A model generated the notes under the pieces. It saw only the letters and a list, made by a program, of their open reading frames with translations, made no database searches and was not told where the DNA came from. From Streptomyces violaceoruber (GTDB lineage: Bacteria; Actinomycetota; Actinomycetes; Streptomycetales; Streptomycetaceae), in the NCBI RefSeq assembly GCF_033406955.1, contig NZ_CP137734.1, positions 1,116,001 to 1,180,000 on the forward strand: 64,000 nucleotides of DNA, in the 5' to 3' direction. Below are positions 1 to 8,798 of the stretch, piece by piece; the first letter of the stretch is position 1, and every line of letters begins with the position of its first letter. Made by a program: the position numbers and the translations under genes.

Positions 1-161
1 TCCGGCCGGGGCCAGTCGCCTGGCACGGGCAGCCCCCGCACCCGCCAGCCGAAGCCGGGCAGGTCGAGCCGTACCCGCCGGTCGTAGGCGTTGCCGCCAC
101 TGGGCGCGGCCGGGTCGTCGACGCCGCCCGGCATGACGAAGTGCACCGCTCGCAGGGACAT
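1..161 (-). CDS. Glycosyltransferase-like protein, N-terminal fragment (cut by window edge)
   Basis: Only the first 53 or so codons are inside the window, and the gene runs off the left edge. The start is ATG at 161, preceded by a GGGGGGA-type ribosome site. The visible N-terminus begins MSLRAVHFVMPGGVDDPAAP and then has a Gly-rich stretch (PSGGNAYDRR) followed by a short strand and loop. This is how GT4-type (GT-B fold) glycosyltransferases often start, with the Gly-rich loop near the nucleotide-sugar donor. The gene is co-directional with the PTPS-like and dehydrogenase genes upstream, and probably forms one operon with them. The assignment rests on the short N-terminus and the context only; the catalytic region is not visible. 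Confidence 0.5.
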   Translation of the reverse strand, partial: MSLRAVHFVMPGGVDDPAAPSGGNAYDRRVRLDLPGFGWRVRGLPVPGDWPRP

Positions 162-209
162 GGGGACGATCCCCCCGTTCCTAGGGACCGGGACCGGGAT
201 CGAGGCCGG

Positions 210-231
210 GGCCTGGGCCTGGGCCTGGGCC
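210..231. repeat. Hexanucleotide tandem repeat
   Basis: GGCCTG is repeated three times and followed by a partial fourth copy, in the 131-base gap between the PTPS-like gene and the glycosyltransferase-like gene. It is probably a slippage product of GC-rich DNA; no function is evident. Confidence 0.5.
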
Positions 232-292
232 GTCCCCGGCAGCTGGGCGGGGACGTGGGCGAGCCGGGTCCGCCCCGCGGCGGTCGTGCCGG

Positions 293-805
<513 letters not shown>

Positions 806-1816
806 TCAGGCGCCGCTGCGGGCGTCCGTGCCGGTGTCCTCCTCGTCGTAGCGGATCCGGTGGCACAGGGCGGGGAGCGCGCCGGAGGCCAGCCGCGGCA
901 TCAGCTCCGGCAGTTCGGCGAAGGCGGATTCACCGGTGACGAGCGCGTCGAGCGCCGGGTCGGCGAGCAGTTCGAGGGCGAGGGCGAGCCGGTCGGCGTA
1001 GGTGCGGGTGGTGGCGCGGGCCGGGGAGACGGTGCCGACCTGGCTGCCGCGCAGGGTCAGGCGCCGGGAGTGGAAGGCCTCGCCCAGCGGCAGGGCGACG
1101 CGCCGGTCGCCGTACCAGCTCAGTTCGACGACGGTGCCCTCGGGCCGCAGCAGTTCCAGCGACCGGGCGAGCCCGGCTTCCGTCGCGCTGGCGTGCACGA
1201 CGAGGTCTCGATCACCCGCGGCGTCGTCCGGGGACGCGAATCCGGCACCGAGCGCCTCGGCGACCTCCGCCCGGGCCGGGTCGGCGTCGACCAACTCCAC
1301 GCGCACGCCCGGGAATCGGGCCAGCAGGGCGGCGACCGAGCAGCCGACCATGCCTCCGCCGACCACGCTGACCCGGTCGCCGATCAGCGGCGCCGCGTCC
1401 CACAGGGCGTTGACGGCGGTCTCGACGGTGCCGGCGAGTACGGCCCGCCCGGCGGGCACCGAGGGCGGTACCGGCGTCACGGCCGCGGCGGGGACGACGT
1501 ACCGGGTCTGGTGCGGGTGGAGACAGAACACGGTGCGCCCGACGAGCCGCTCCGGCCCCTCCTCCACCACGCCGACGCCGAGGTAGCCGTACTTCACCGG
1601 CCCGGGGAAGTCGCCCTCCTGGAACGGCGCGCGCATCGCCGTGTACTGGTTCTCCGGCACCCGCCCGCCGAAGACGAGGGTCTCGGTGCCACGGCTGACC
1701 CCGCTGAAGAGGGCGCGCACGAGCACCTCGTCCGCGCCCGGTACCGGCAGCTCCACCTCGCGGATCGCGCCCCGCCCCGGCGCTTCGAGCCAGAACGCAC
1801 GTGCCATGCGTGCCAT
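806..1816 (-). CDS. Zinc-type medium-chain dehydrogenase/reductase
   Basis: The protein has 336 residues. The N-terminal half is a GroES-like catalytic domain ([14 protein letters not shown], then [11 protein letters not shown]). The C-terminal half is a Rossmann domain with [13 protein letters not shown] followed by an acidic strand end (VELVDAD), which suggests NAD(H) preference. The usual cluster of structural-zinc cysteines is not visible, so this is one of the shorter MDR types. I chose the ATG at 1816 because AGGAGG lies 5-8 bases upstream. An in-frame ATG 17 codons further upstream lacks such a site, and a third ATG three codons downstream is also possible. It is the first gene of the leftward set with the PTPS-like and glycosyltransferase-like genes, and it diverges from the phosphatidyltransferase gene. 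Confidence 0.85.
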   Translation of the reverse strand: MARMARAFWLEAPGRGAIREVELPVPGADEVLVRALFSGVSRGTETLVFGGRVPENQYTAMRAPFQEGDFPGPVKYGYLGVGVVEEGPERLVGRTVFCLHPHQTRYVVPAAAVTPVPPSVPAGRAVLAGTVETAVNALWDAAPLIGDRVSVVGGGMVGCSVAALLARFPGVRVELVDADPARAEVAEALGAGFASPDDAAGDRDLVVHASATEAGLARSLELLRPEGTVVELSWYGDRRVALPLGEAFHSRRLTLRGSQVGTVSPARATTRTYADRLALALELLADPALDALVTGESAFAELPELMPRLASGALPALCHRIRYDEEDTGTDARSGA

Positions 1817-1925
1817 CGGAAGTCCTCCTGAACGATCGGGAAGCCACTCACGTACCGAGGGATGCACAAGCCGCGCACAAGGTAGCGGCCTTGATCGACT
1901 CTGTCACACGGCCGGAGGATGTTCG

Positions 1926-2720
1926 GTGGCCCTGATCAACCTGAACCACACGGACGACGGGTACGACGCGTACGACGCCTGTCCCGCGAGGTCCGTTCAG
2001 CAGGAGACGGCGGTCGGCGCGGGCGCGCAGATCCTGCTCCTGGCGCTGCTCGGCACCGCGATCGGCATGGGCACGGCGGGCTGGCTGACCGGCCTGGCGT
2101 TCGCGTTCGCGAGCTGGGCGGTGCTCTCCCGGGCCCTGCACCGCTCCCGGCTGCCGTCGTTCGGCCCGGCCAACCGGGTCACCCTCGGCCGGGCCACCCT
2201 GGTCGGCGGGGTCACCGCCCTGGTCGCGGACTCCTTCCGCAGCGCGCCGCCCCTCTCCCTCCTCGTCGGCCTGACGGCCGTGGCCCTGATCCTGGACGGC
2301 GTGGACGGCAGGGTCGCCCGCCGCACCGGCACGTCGACACCGCTGGGCGCGCGCTTCGACATGGAGGTCGACGCGTTCCTGATCCTGGTGCTCAGCGTGT
2401 ACGTCGCGCTGGATCTGGGCCCGTGGGTGCTGCTGATCGGCGGCATGCGGTACGTGTTCGTGGCCGCGGCCCGGGCGTGGCCGTGGCTGACGGCCCCGCT
2501 GCCGCCGAGCACGGCCCGCAAGACGGTGGCCGCGCTCCAGGGCGTCCTGCTGCTCCTCGCGGGTGCGGAGCTGCTGCCGCGCCCGGGGAACGCCGGGGTG
2601 GTGGCGGTGGCACTGGGCCTGCTGGTGTGGTCGTTCGGGCGGGACGTGCGGTGGCTGTGGCGGCGGTCCCGGGTTCCCGCGGCGCCGGTCACGGCGGTGC
2701 GGGAACTCGTCGCGCAGTGA
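1926..2720 (+). CDS. CDP-alcohol phosphatidyltransferase family membrane protein
   Basis: The 264-residue integral membrane protein has several hydrophobic segments and the full family signature near residues 120-146: D-x2-DG-x2-AR, then G, then D-x3-D (LDGVDGRVARR ... GARFDMEVD). Members transfer a phospho-alcohol head group from CDP-diacylglycerol or CDP-alcohol, using the Asp residues to bind divalent metal. The exact product (PI, PGP or an unusual lipid) cannot be read from sequence. The GTG start at 1926 is supported by GGAGG 7-8 bases upstream. It diverges from the dehydrogenase gene with about 110 bases between starts, and converges on the MFS gene with only two bases between stop codons. 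Confidence 0.88.
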   Translation: MALINLNHTDDGYDAYDACPARSVQQETAVGAGAQILLLALLGTAIGMGTAGWLTGLAFAFASWAVLSRALHRSRLPSFGPANRVTLGRATLVGGVTALVADSFRSAPPLSLLVGLTAVALILDGVDGRVARRTGTSTPLGARFDMEVDAFLILVLSVYVALDLGPWVLLIGGMRYVFVAAARAWPWLTAPLPPSTARKTVAALQGVLLLLAGAELLPRPGNAGVVAVALGLLVWSFGRDVRWLWRRSRVPAAPVTAVRELVAQ

Positions 2721-2722
2721 GC

Positions 2723-4033
2723 TCAGGACCGACCCGACCCGGCCGTGGAGGGGGTTGGTGCGGTGGCTCCGGCGCCCCGGTGCGGCCACCGGGGCAGCGT
2801 CGCCGCCGCCACCAGCGGTACGGCGGCCAGCACCAGCCATGGCACGGCGACCGGCAGGCCGGTGTCCAGCAGGAGGCCGGTCGCGGAGCTGCCGGCCAGC
2901 ACGATCAGCCCGGAGACCGAGGACAGCGCCCCGGTGTACAGCCCGAGCCGCCCGTCCTCGGCGAGGTCCGGCACCCAGGCGCGGGCGACGGGCGCGACGA
3001 GCATCTGCCCGAGGGTGAGCAGGACGACGAACCCGGCGGCGGGCAGCAGCCCACCCGTCCCCGTCCACCCCGCGGGCCGTGCGAGGCCGACGACGGCGAA
3101 CCCGACGGCGATCAGCACCAGCCCCGTCACCATCGACCGGCGCCGCGCCAGCCGCTCCCCCGCCCACCGGGTCACCGGCAACTGCGCGGTCACCACCAGC
3201 AGCGACGACAGCGCGAACAGCCACGCCAGCGGCGCCTGCGAACCGGCGGCCCGTTCCACCTCGGCGGGCAGGGCCAGGTAGAGCTGGTTGTAGGCGAGGA
3301 GGTAGGCGCCGTAGGCGCAGCACAGCGCGAGGAAGCGCCGGTTGCGCAGCACGAGCCGGGCGCCGCCCTTCATCCGGACCTGGGCCCGCCCGGGAACGCG
3401 CTGCGGCAGCAGCCACGCGTGCCCGGCGAGGACCAGCACGAAGACCCCGGCCCCGGCGAGGCAGGCCGTACGGAAGTCGACGGCGAGCAGCAGCGCTCCA
3501 AGCAGCGGCCCGACGAAGGCACCGGCCTGCCCGGCGACGGTGAACAGCGCCAGCACCCGCGTCCGGTCCCCGCCCCCTTCCTCCTCCCACCCGACGGCCT
3601 GCCGGGCGACCTCGGACTCGACGGCCGGTGAGAAGAGCGCGGCGGCGAACCCGATCAGCAGTACGGCACTCACGACGGCCCAGGTCCGCTCGGCGAAACC
3701 GAGCCACGCGAAACCGCCGATCCGCAGCACGCACCCGGCGAGCACGACGGGCCGGATGCCGTACCGGTCGGCGAGCGCCCCGCCGACCACGAACAGCCCC
3801 TGCTGGCTGAAGGTCCGCAGCCCGAGCACGAACCCGACCAGCCACCCCGCCATGCCGACGGACTGCCCCAGATGCTCGGCGAGGAAGGGCAGTACGGCGA
3901 AGAAGCCGATGTTGAAGGCGAGCTGGGTGAGGATGAGCAGCCGGAGCAGCGGGGAGAGCGTGGCGAACGGGGCGGTACGACGGCCGGGCACCTGGCCGGC
4001 CCGCCCGCCGGCGGGGGCGGGTGTGGAGGTCAT
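2723..4033 (-). CDS. MFS transporter (12-TM type exporter)
   Basis: The 436-residue protein has about twelve hydrophobic segments. The loop after TM2 reads GGALADRYGIRP, matching the MFS motif G-x-x-x-D-R-x-G-R/I. The start ATG at 4033 follows the stop of the fused ABC permease by a single base (TGA-C-ATG), so translation is probably coupled. Its place in a binding protein-permease-MFS operon behind a Zur-like box recalls metallophore systems in which an MFS protein exports the ligand and an ABC system takes back the metal complex (known for the staphylopine cnt locus). That role is inferred from context. Confidence 0.88.
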   Translation of the reverse strand: MTSTPAPAGGRAGQVPGRRTAPFATLSPLLRLLILTQLAFNIGFFAVLPFLAEHLGQSVGMAGWLVGFVLGLRTFSQQGLFVVGGALADRYGIRPVVLAGCVLRIGGFAWLGFAERTWAVVSAVLLIGFAAALFSPAVESEVARQAVGWEEEGGGDRTRVLALFTVAGQAGAFVGPLLGALLLAVDFRTACLAGAGVFVLVLAGHAWLLPQRVPGRAQVRMKGGARLVLRNRRFLALCCAYGAYLLAYNQLYLALPAEVERAAGSQAPLAWLFALSSLLVVTAQLPVTRWAGERLARRRSMVTGLVLIAVGFAVVGLARPAGWTGTGGLLPAAGFVVLLTLGQMLVAPVARAWVPDLAEDGRLGLYTGALSSVSGLIVLAGSSATGLLLDTGLPVAVPWLVLAAVPLVAAATLPRWPHRGAGATAPTPSTAGSGRS

Positions 4034-4034
4034 G

Positions 4035-5840
4035 TCACCGGGCTCCGAATCCGGCCGGTTCCCGCTCCGCCTCCGCCACCGGCCGCTGCCCGGCCGCGTC
4101 GGTCTGCCGAGGGGACGATCTTGTGGGCCGTCGGCGCAGCCCGCCCGCGGCGCTGACGGCCAGCGCGCCGAGCAGGGCGAGTACGGCGGCGGGGGCGAGG
4201 ACGGCCCAGGGGGCGCGCTCGGCGTAGGGCTGGTTCTCGGCGAGGAGCAGCCCCCACTCGGGGGACGGCGGCTGGGCGCCGAGGCCGAGGAAGCCGAGCG
4301 AGGCGAGGGCGAGGGCGACACCGGGCAGCCGCAGCAGGGCGTGCCGGAGGACCGGCGGCACCACGGCGGGCAGCAACTCGTGCCGCAGCAGATGGACCGG
4401 CCCCGCGCCCAGTCCCTTGGTGGCGGTGATGTGCAGCGTGGCGCGCTCCTGCCGCAGCAGGGAGGAGGTGTGCGCGGCGAGCGGCGCCCAGGCGACGGCG
4501 CCCACGGCGAGCGCGGGGGTGGCCGCGCCGCTCCCGGCGACGGCGGTGACGAGCAGCGCGACGAGCACCGGCGGTACGGAGTTGACGGTGTCGACGAGGG
4601 GCGCGGAGACCCGGGGCACGAGCCCGAGCAGTACGCCGGCGAGCAGGGCGGCGGCACTGATGGCGGCGGCAAGGGCCAGCGTGTCCAGGGCCCCGTGGCC
4701 GACCCGGGCGAGCAGGTCGCGCCCGAGGGCGTCGGTGCCGAAGGGATGGTCGAGGGAGGGGGCCCGCAGCCGCTGCCCCGTGTCGAGGGCGAGCGGATCA
4801 CGGGTGAGCCCGAACCCGACGACGGCGAGCAGCAGGGCACCGTAGAGAAGCGGCAGCAGTCCCCCGGCGGGCGGGGCGGGCCGGTGCAGCGAGGACAGGG
4901 CGCCGTCGCGCAGCGCGGGCCCGGTGAGCAGCCGGGCGGCGACGCGGGTGGCGCCGGTCGCGAGCCCGGCCAGCAGGACGAGGGCGAGGGTCCCGGACTG
5001 GAGGACGGGCAGGTCCTGCGCGAGGGCGGCCTGAAGGGTGGTGCGCCCGAGCCCCGGAATGTCGAACACCTGCTCGACGGCGACGGCCCCACCCGTCAGC
5101 CCGACGACGAACAGCCCGAAGTTGGGCAGCAGCGCGGGCACGCACCGCCGCAATGCCTGGCGGGCGATGGACCGCCCGGTCAGCCCACGGGCCGCGGCGG
5201 CCAGCGCCCACGGCTCCCCGAAGGCACCGGGCAGCAGATCGTCGAGCAGCCGCCCCAGCACGGCGCCCGCGGGCAGCCCGAGGGCGAGCGCGGGCAGCAG
5301 CGTCCACTGGGGGCCGTACCACCCCAGCGCGGGCAGCCACCCCAGCTGCACCCCGACGACGGTGGCGAGCACGGAGGCGACGAGGAACTCGGGCAGCGAG
5401 GCGAGTACGGCGGACAGGCTCCCGCCCCCGCGCCGCCCGCCGAGCCGCCGCCGGGCGCCGAGCCGCAGGGTGCGCGCGCAGATCAGCCCGGCGGTGAGCA
5501 CGGCGACGAGCAGCGCGACACCCATGAGCAGCAGCGAGACACCGAGCGCCCGCGTGACGTCGGGCAGGACGTCCGCGCCGGAGATCCACGACCGCCCGGC
5601 GTCCCCGCGCACGAGCCCGCCCAGCCAGCCGGTGAGGACGTCCAGGGGCCCGCCGTCGATCCCGAGCTGCCGCCGGATGTCGGCGAGCACCTCGGGCGTG
5701 GGCTCGCGCTCGGCGGACCGCGCCTTGAGGACGGTGTACGCGGGGTCGGTGCGGGTGAGCCAGGGCAGCAGCCCGACCCCGCACACGAGCCCGACCGCGA
5801 GGAGGATCCGCCACCCGGCGCCGGCCACCCGCTGCCACAT
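4035..5840 (-). CDS. Fused peptide/nickel-type ABC transporter permease (DppB-DppC fusion)
   Basis: The protein has 601 residues, about the sum of DppB-like and DppC-like permeases. The first half (about 1-300) is DppB-like: an N-terminal TM, a long periplasmic region with LADIRRQLGIDGG, then five or so TMs and a loop with EQVFDIPGLGRTTLQAA. The second half (about 335-575) is DppC-like: HPFGTDALGRDLLARV, further TMs and the cytoplasmic coupling stretch ATKGLGAGPVHLLRHELLP. Such permeases move oligopeptides, nickel or metallophore complexes with a family-5 binding protein and ATPases. The binding protein gene is immediately upstream (4 bases). No ATPase gene is visible in this operon, so one must be supplied from elsewhere if the system works. 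Confidence 0.88.
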   Translation of the reverse strand: MWQRVAGAGWRILLAVGLVCGVGLLPWLTRTDPAYTVLKARSAEREPTPEVLADIRRQLGIDGGPLDVLTGWLGGLVRGDAGRSWISGADVLPDVTRALGVSLLLMGVALLVAVLTAGLICARTLRLGARRRLGGRRGGGSLSAVLASLPEFLVASVLATVVGVQLGWLPALGWYGPQWTLLPALALGLPAGAVLGRLLDDLLPGAFGEPWALAAAARGLTGRSIARQALRRCVPALLPNFGLFVVGLTGGAVAVEQVFDIPGLGRTTLQAALAQDLPVLQSGTLALVLLAGLATGATRVAARLLTGPALRDGALSSLHRPAPPAGGLLPLLYGALLLAVVGFGLTRDPLALDTGQRLRAPSLDHPFGTDALGRDLLARVGHGALDTLALAAAISAAALLAGVLLGLVPRVSAPLVDTVNSVPPVLVALLVTAVAGSGAATPALAVGAVAWAPLAAHTSSLLRQERATLHITATKGLGAGPVHLLRHELLPAVVPPVLRHALLRLPGVALALASLGFLGLGAQPPSPEWGLLLAENQPYAERAPWAVLAPAAVLALLGALAVSAAGGLRRRPTRSSPRQTDAAGQRPVAEAEREPAGFGAR

Positions 5841-5843
5841 GGT

Positions 5844-7355
5844 TCAGCGCCGGGTGCCGGTGCCGACGAGCGCGCGCTCGTACGGATCGAGGACGACGCC
5901 CTGTACGGAGCCGGCGACGCCGGTGATGATGCGCTGGTGCACGAGCGGCACAACGGCGTCACTGCCGAGGATGCGTGCCTCGGCGGCCATGGCGGCGTCC
6001 TGGCGCTTCGCGGTGTCGGCGATCTTCTCCGCGTCGGCGACGGCACGGTCGACGCCCTTGTCGCACAGCTGGGCGATGTTGAAACCGCCGTCGCAGGTGT
6101 AGTCGCTGGCGAGGACGGCGACGGGGTCACCGGTGTCGAGGAGCGTGTTGCGGGCAAGCACGAAGGCGTCGAACTTCCCGTCCAGCGCGTCCCCTTCGAG
6201 CCGCGAGTACTCCCGCACGGTGAGCTTGACGGTGAACCCGGCCTTCTCCAGCTGCTGCTTGACCACCTGGGCGACCTCGGGCAGCTCGGGCCGGTTGTCG
6301 TAGGTGGCGAGGTTGACGGTGTCAACGTGCCCGGGCTTCTTGGCCGACGCCCGCCCGACGGGCGCGGTCCGCTTCCCTTCCGCCCAGGTCACGGCGGGCC
6401 CGTAGACACCGGCACCGGGATCTCCGTACCCCTCGTACACGTCCTTGGCGAACACGGAGGCGTCGAGCGCGTCCCGCGCGGCGGCCCGCAGCCCGGCGTC
6501 CTCGAAGGTCCCGGAGGAGGCGTTGAGGAGCAGGCTGGTGGTCCGGGTGGTGGCGGTGTCGCGCCGGGTCTTCTCGTCCAGCGAGGCGGCCTGGGCGACG
6601 GGAACCGCCTCGGCGATGTCCAGCTCCCCGGTCCGCAGGGCGTTGGCACGGGCGGTGCCGTCGGCGATGAAGCGCGCGTCGATGCCGGAGGCCTGGGCGC
6701 GGCCGCCCCAGTAGTCGTCGAACCGGTCGAGGGAGGCGGAGGTGGCGCCGTTGACCTTGGTCAGCTCGAAGGGCCCGGTGGCGTGACCGACGGGGTCGAC
6801 ACGGCTGCCCTTCCCGTAGGCACCCTTGGACAGGATCGCGAGGCTGGGGCTGGAGAGCCGCAGCGGCAGCACGGGGTCGGGCTCGGCCGTGGTGATGCGG
6901 ACGACCCGGTCACCGCCCGCCTCGGCGCTGAGGGTGACACCGGCGAGGGCGGCGGGCGCGGGCTCGGCGTCGGTGGCGTGCGTGAGGGACGCGGCCACGG
7001 CGGCGGGGGTCACTTCCCCACCGTCCTGGAAGGTGGCGTCGCGGAGGGTGAACTCCCAGGTCCTGTCCCCGTCCCGCCGCCAGGACTCGGCAAGCGCGGG
7101 CGCCGCGGACCCGTTGGCGTCCAGCGAGGTGAGCCCCTCGGTGACCCCGAGCCGGCTGAGCAGGGTGGCGTCGGCGCCGTACGGGGACAGGTTCTCGGCG
7201 GGCGGGAAGGCGAGGGCGACGCGGAGACGGGCGCCGTCGCCGTCGCCACCGTCACCGGACGCGGAGTCGTCGCCCCCTCCGGAGGCGAAGCAGCCGGCCA
7301 TCAGCGGCACGAGCAGGAACGGGGCGAGCAGCCGGGGGCGGCGGTGGGAGCGCAT
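5844..7355 (-). CDS. ABC transporter substrate-binding lipoprotein (SBP family 5)
   Basis: The 503-residue length fits family-5 (oligopeptide/nickel/metallophore) binding proteins. The N-terminus MRSHRRPRLLAPFLLVPLMA has a basic start, a hydrophobic core and the lipobox LMAGC, with Cys near residue 22, so it is a membrane-anchored lipoprotein. Typical family features follow: ENLSPYGAD near the start of the mature domain, EGLTSLD, LAESWRRDGDRTWEFTLRD and ATFQDGGEVTPAAV. I chose ATG 7355 because it gives a complete lipoprotein signal; an upstream in-frame extension does not look coding. It is the first gene of the operon with the fused permease and MFS exporter, and a Zur-like palindrome lies 91 bases upstream. 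Confidence 0.9.
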   Translation of the reverse strand: MRSHRRPRLLAPFLLVPLMAGCFASGGGDDSASGDGGDGDGARLRVALAFPPAENLSPYGADATLLSRLGVTEGLTSLDANGSAAPALAESWRRDGDRTWEFTLRDATFQDGGEVTPAAVAASLTHATDAEPAPAALAGVTLSAEAGGDRVVRITTAEPDPVLPLRLSSPSLAILSKGAYGKGSRVDPVGHATGPFELTKVNGATSASLDRFDDYWGGRAQASGIDARFIADGTARANALRTGELDIAEAVPVAQAASLDEKTRRDTATTRTTSLLLNASSGTFEDAGLRAAARDALDASVFAKDVYEGYGDPGAGVYGPAVTWAEGKRTAPVGRASAKKPGHVDTVNLATYDNRPELPEVAQVVKQQLEKAGFTVKLTVREYSRLEGDALDGKFDAFVLARNTLLDTGDPVAVLASDYTCDGGFNIAQLCDKGVDRAVADAEKIADTAKRQDAAMAAEARILGSDAVVPLVHQRIITGVAGSVQGVVLDPYERALVGTGTRR

Positions 7356-7445
7356 GGTCCTCGGATCGATCAAGTCAGGTGCGGGCACCTGGATTTCGGG
7401 CGTCGGGTGTCGGGCGGGTGTGCGGCAGCGCACGGGGAGCCTACA

Positions 7446-7460
7446 TGGAAACGATTTTCA
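7446..7460 (-). promoter_or_regulatory. Zur-like box upstream of the SBP-permease-MFS operon
   Basis: On the minus strand the site reads TGAAAATCGTTTCCA. It is an imperfect palindrome that differs at two positions from the TGAAAATCATTTTCA-type box known for Streptomyces Zur, and AT-rich DNA of this kind is rare in the surroundings. It lies 91 bases upstream of the binding-protein start, in the short gap after the GNAT gene. Zinc-dependent repression of the operon is inferred. Confidence 0.6.
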
Positions 7461-7463
7461 CGC

Positions 7464-8024
7464 CTACCTGGCCCCGCGCCATCCCGCCATGGGCACCTCG
7501 AAGTGCACGATCCCCTGCCCGCCCCCGGCATCCTCCCGCTCGTCGTGCACCACCTTGGCCAACGACCGCCAGAAGGGCTCAGCTCCGGTGACGGCGGGGT
7601 CGGTGTGCAGATAGACGGCCCGATACCCCCCGTCGGCGACGGCGAACGCCAGCAGCTCGTCGACGAGCCTCCGCGCCAGCCCGCGCCGACGATGCTCGGG
7701 CCGAACGTAGATCCGCCGCAGCTGCGCGGTCACTCCCGAGGGGAACCGCTCGGCGACGTGCGGGGGGTTCGGGGGGTGCACGGGCCCCCGGGAGTCGAGG
7801 GCCCCGGTGCCCACGACCTCGCCGTCGGCGGCGACAGCGACGAGGAGGGTGTGCCGGGCGGGGGTCAGATAGGCCCCGGCCGGGTCGATGACGTCGCCGT
7901 GCCAGCGGGGGACGTAGCCGGTGCGGAAATCCCGGTAGACGGTGTCGAGCATGACGGCTCGGGCGGGGGGCACGTCGGCGGAGGTGGCGGTCCTGATGGT
8001 GTAGTCGGTGGTGCGCACTTGCAC
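7464..8024 (-). CDS. GNAT-family N-acetyltransferase
   Basis: The 186-residue single-domain protein shows the acetyl-CoA binding motif A as LRRIYVRPEHRRRGLARRLV near residues 113-132 (pattern R/Q-x-x-G-x-A), preceded by the strand GEVVGTGAL. This is the GNAT fold, which transfers acetyl groups to amines; the substrate cannot be inferred. The start shown is GTG at 8024; a GTG two codons downstream is an alternative and neither has a strong ribosome site. It is co-directional with the transport operon, but the Zur-like box in between suggests that the operon has its own promoter. Confidence 0.85.
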   Translation of the reverse strand: MQVRTTDYTIRTATSADVPPARAVMLDTVYRDFRTGYVPRWHGDVIDPAGAYLTPARHTLLVAVAADGEVVGTGALDSRGPVHPPNPPHVAERFPSGVTAQLRRIYVRPEHRRRGLARRLVDELLAFAVADGGYRAVYLHTDPAVTGAEPFWRSLAKVVHDEREDAGGGQGIVHFEVPMAGWRGAR

Positions 8025-8207
8025 ATCATATGCAGTAGCGACTCGGTGCTGGTCAGGTAGGGGGACTGTGGCACAACGCGCCCCCCGTGGTCGCGCTTGC
8101 AGCGGCGCCCTCGCCCTTGACCCGGTTCCGGAAGCAACGCACCGGAGCTGAGGTTAAAAAAACTCAAGGGACCGGGTACATCTTCTTCACTGATCTACGG
8201 TGACGCC

Positions 8208-8546
8208 ATGACGACGAATCCCCTTCCCCACCTCACTCCCACCGGCACCTGCTGGTGCGGCTGCGCCAAGAAGACCGGCCCCGGTTCCTTCTTCGCACCG
8301 GGCCACGACAAAGTGGCCGAGGCGGCCCTCCTCGCGGTCGAATACGGCTCGTCCGTGGCTCAGTTGCTGCACGGCCACGGGTACGGCCCCGGCCACTCGG
8401 TGAGCGCACGAGCCGTGTCCGAGGGAGCGTGGCGAAAATGCGGATCCTGTGACTACGTCGGCGCACCGGCGAGCATCGCCAACCACACGAAGAAGGCGCA
8501 CTCGACCGCCGCCACCGCCGAGCAGGCCGGAGGAGCGACACGGTGA
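8208..8546 (+). CDS. Small Cys/His-rich protein of unknown function
   Basis: The protein has 112 residues. The N-terminus has a CWCGC cluster (near residues 15-19) and GHDKVAEAALLAVEYG, which resembles a short motif found in other actinobacterial hypothetical proteins. The C-terminal part carries a possible zinc finger, CGSC with two His residues about 14-18 residues later (CGSCDYVGAPASIANHTKKAH). This suggests nucleic-acid or protein binding, but no named family is recognised. It overlaps the next gene by four bases (GTGA), so the two are translationally coupled. Confidence 0.65.
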   Translation: MTTNPLPHLTPTGTCWCGCAKKTGPGSFFAPGHDKVAEAALLAVEYGSSVAQLLHGHGYGPGHSVSARAVSEGAWRKCGSCDYVGAPASIANHTKKAHSTAATAEQAGGATR

Positions 8547-8764
8547 CGGAAGACTGCACCAGCCAGCGCGCCGACCTCGAGAAGGCGGTACGTACGTTCG
8601 GCGGGCTCTGGGACACCGAGCGCGGACTCCGTGCCCTACGCGACACAGGACACGATGCCCATCCGAAGCACACCCGCAGGATCCTGCGGGACCTCGCGAG
8701 CGAAGGCCTATTAATGAAGGTGGAGGACTGGCCCGTCCGCTACAGAGTTGTACGGGCGGACTGA
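8543..8764 (+). CDS. Small winged-helix-like protein with a TTA codon
   Basis: This 73-residue protein starts at GTG 8543 inside the stop of the preceding gene. The pattern HTRRILRDLASEGLLMKVEDWPVRYRVV looks like a recognition helix followed by a two-strand wing, as in small winged-helix DNA-binding proteins, although it is too short for a firm family assignment. Codon 57 (8711-8713) is TTA, the rare leucine codon read only by the bldA tRNA in Streptomyces, so expression may be tied to development. It converges on the Hsp70-NYN gene. Confidence 0.6.
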   Translation: MTEDCTSQRADLEKAVRTFGGLWDTERGLRALRDTGHDAHPKHTRRILRDLASEGLLMKVEDWPVRYRVVRAD

Positions 8765-8798
8765 AGGGTGACACCTCCGACCACCGGAGAAACTGGTA

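Noticed and set aside
3342..8060. A 1572-codon open frame on the plus strand opposite the transport genes
   Set aside because: It is the GC-rich shadow of the MFS, permease, lipoprotein and GNAT genes; its residues are Gly/Pro/Arg-rich with no family signature.
8775..8789. Possible terminator between the small TTA gene and the Hsp70-NYN gene
   Set aside because: The stem CTCCG/CGGAG has only five pairs with a 5-base loop and no U-tract, too weak to list as a feature.
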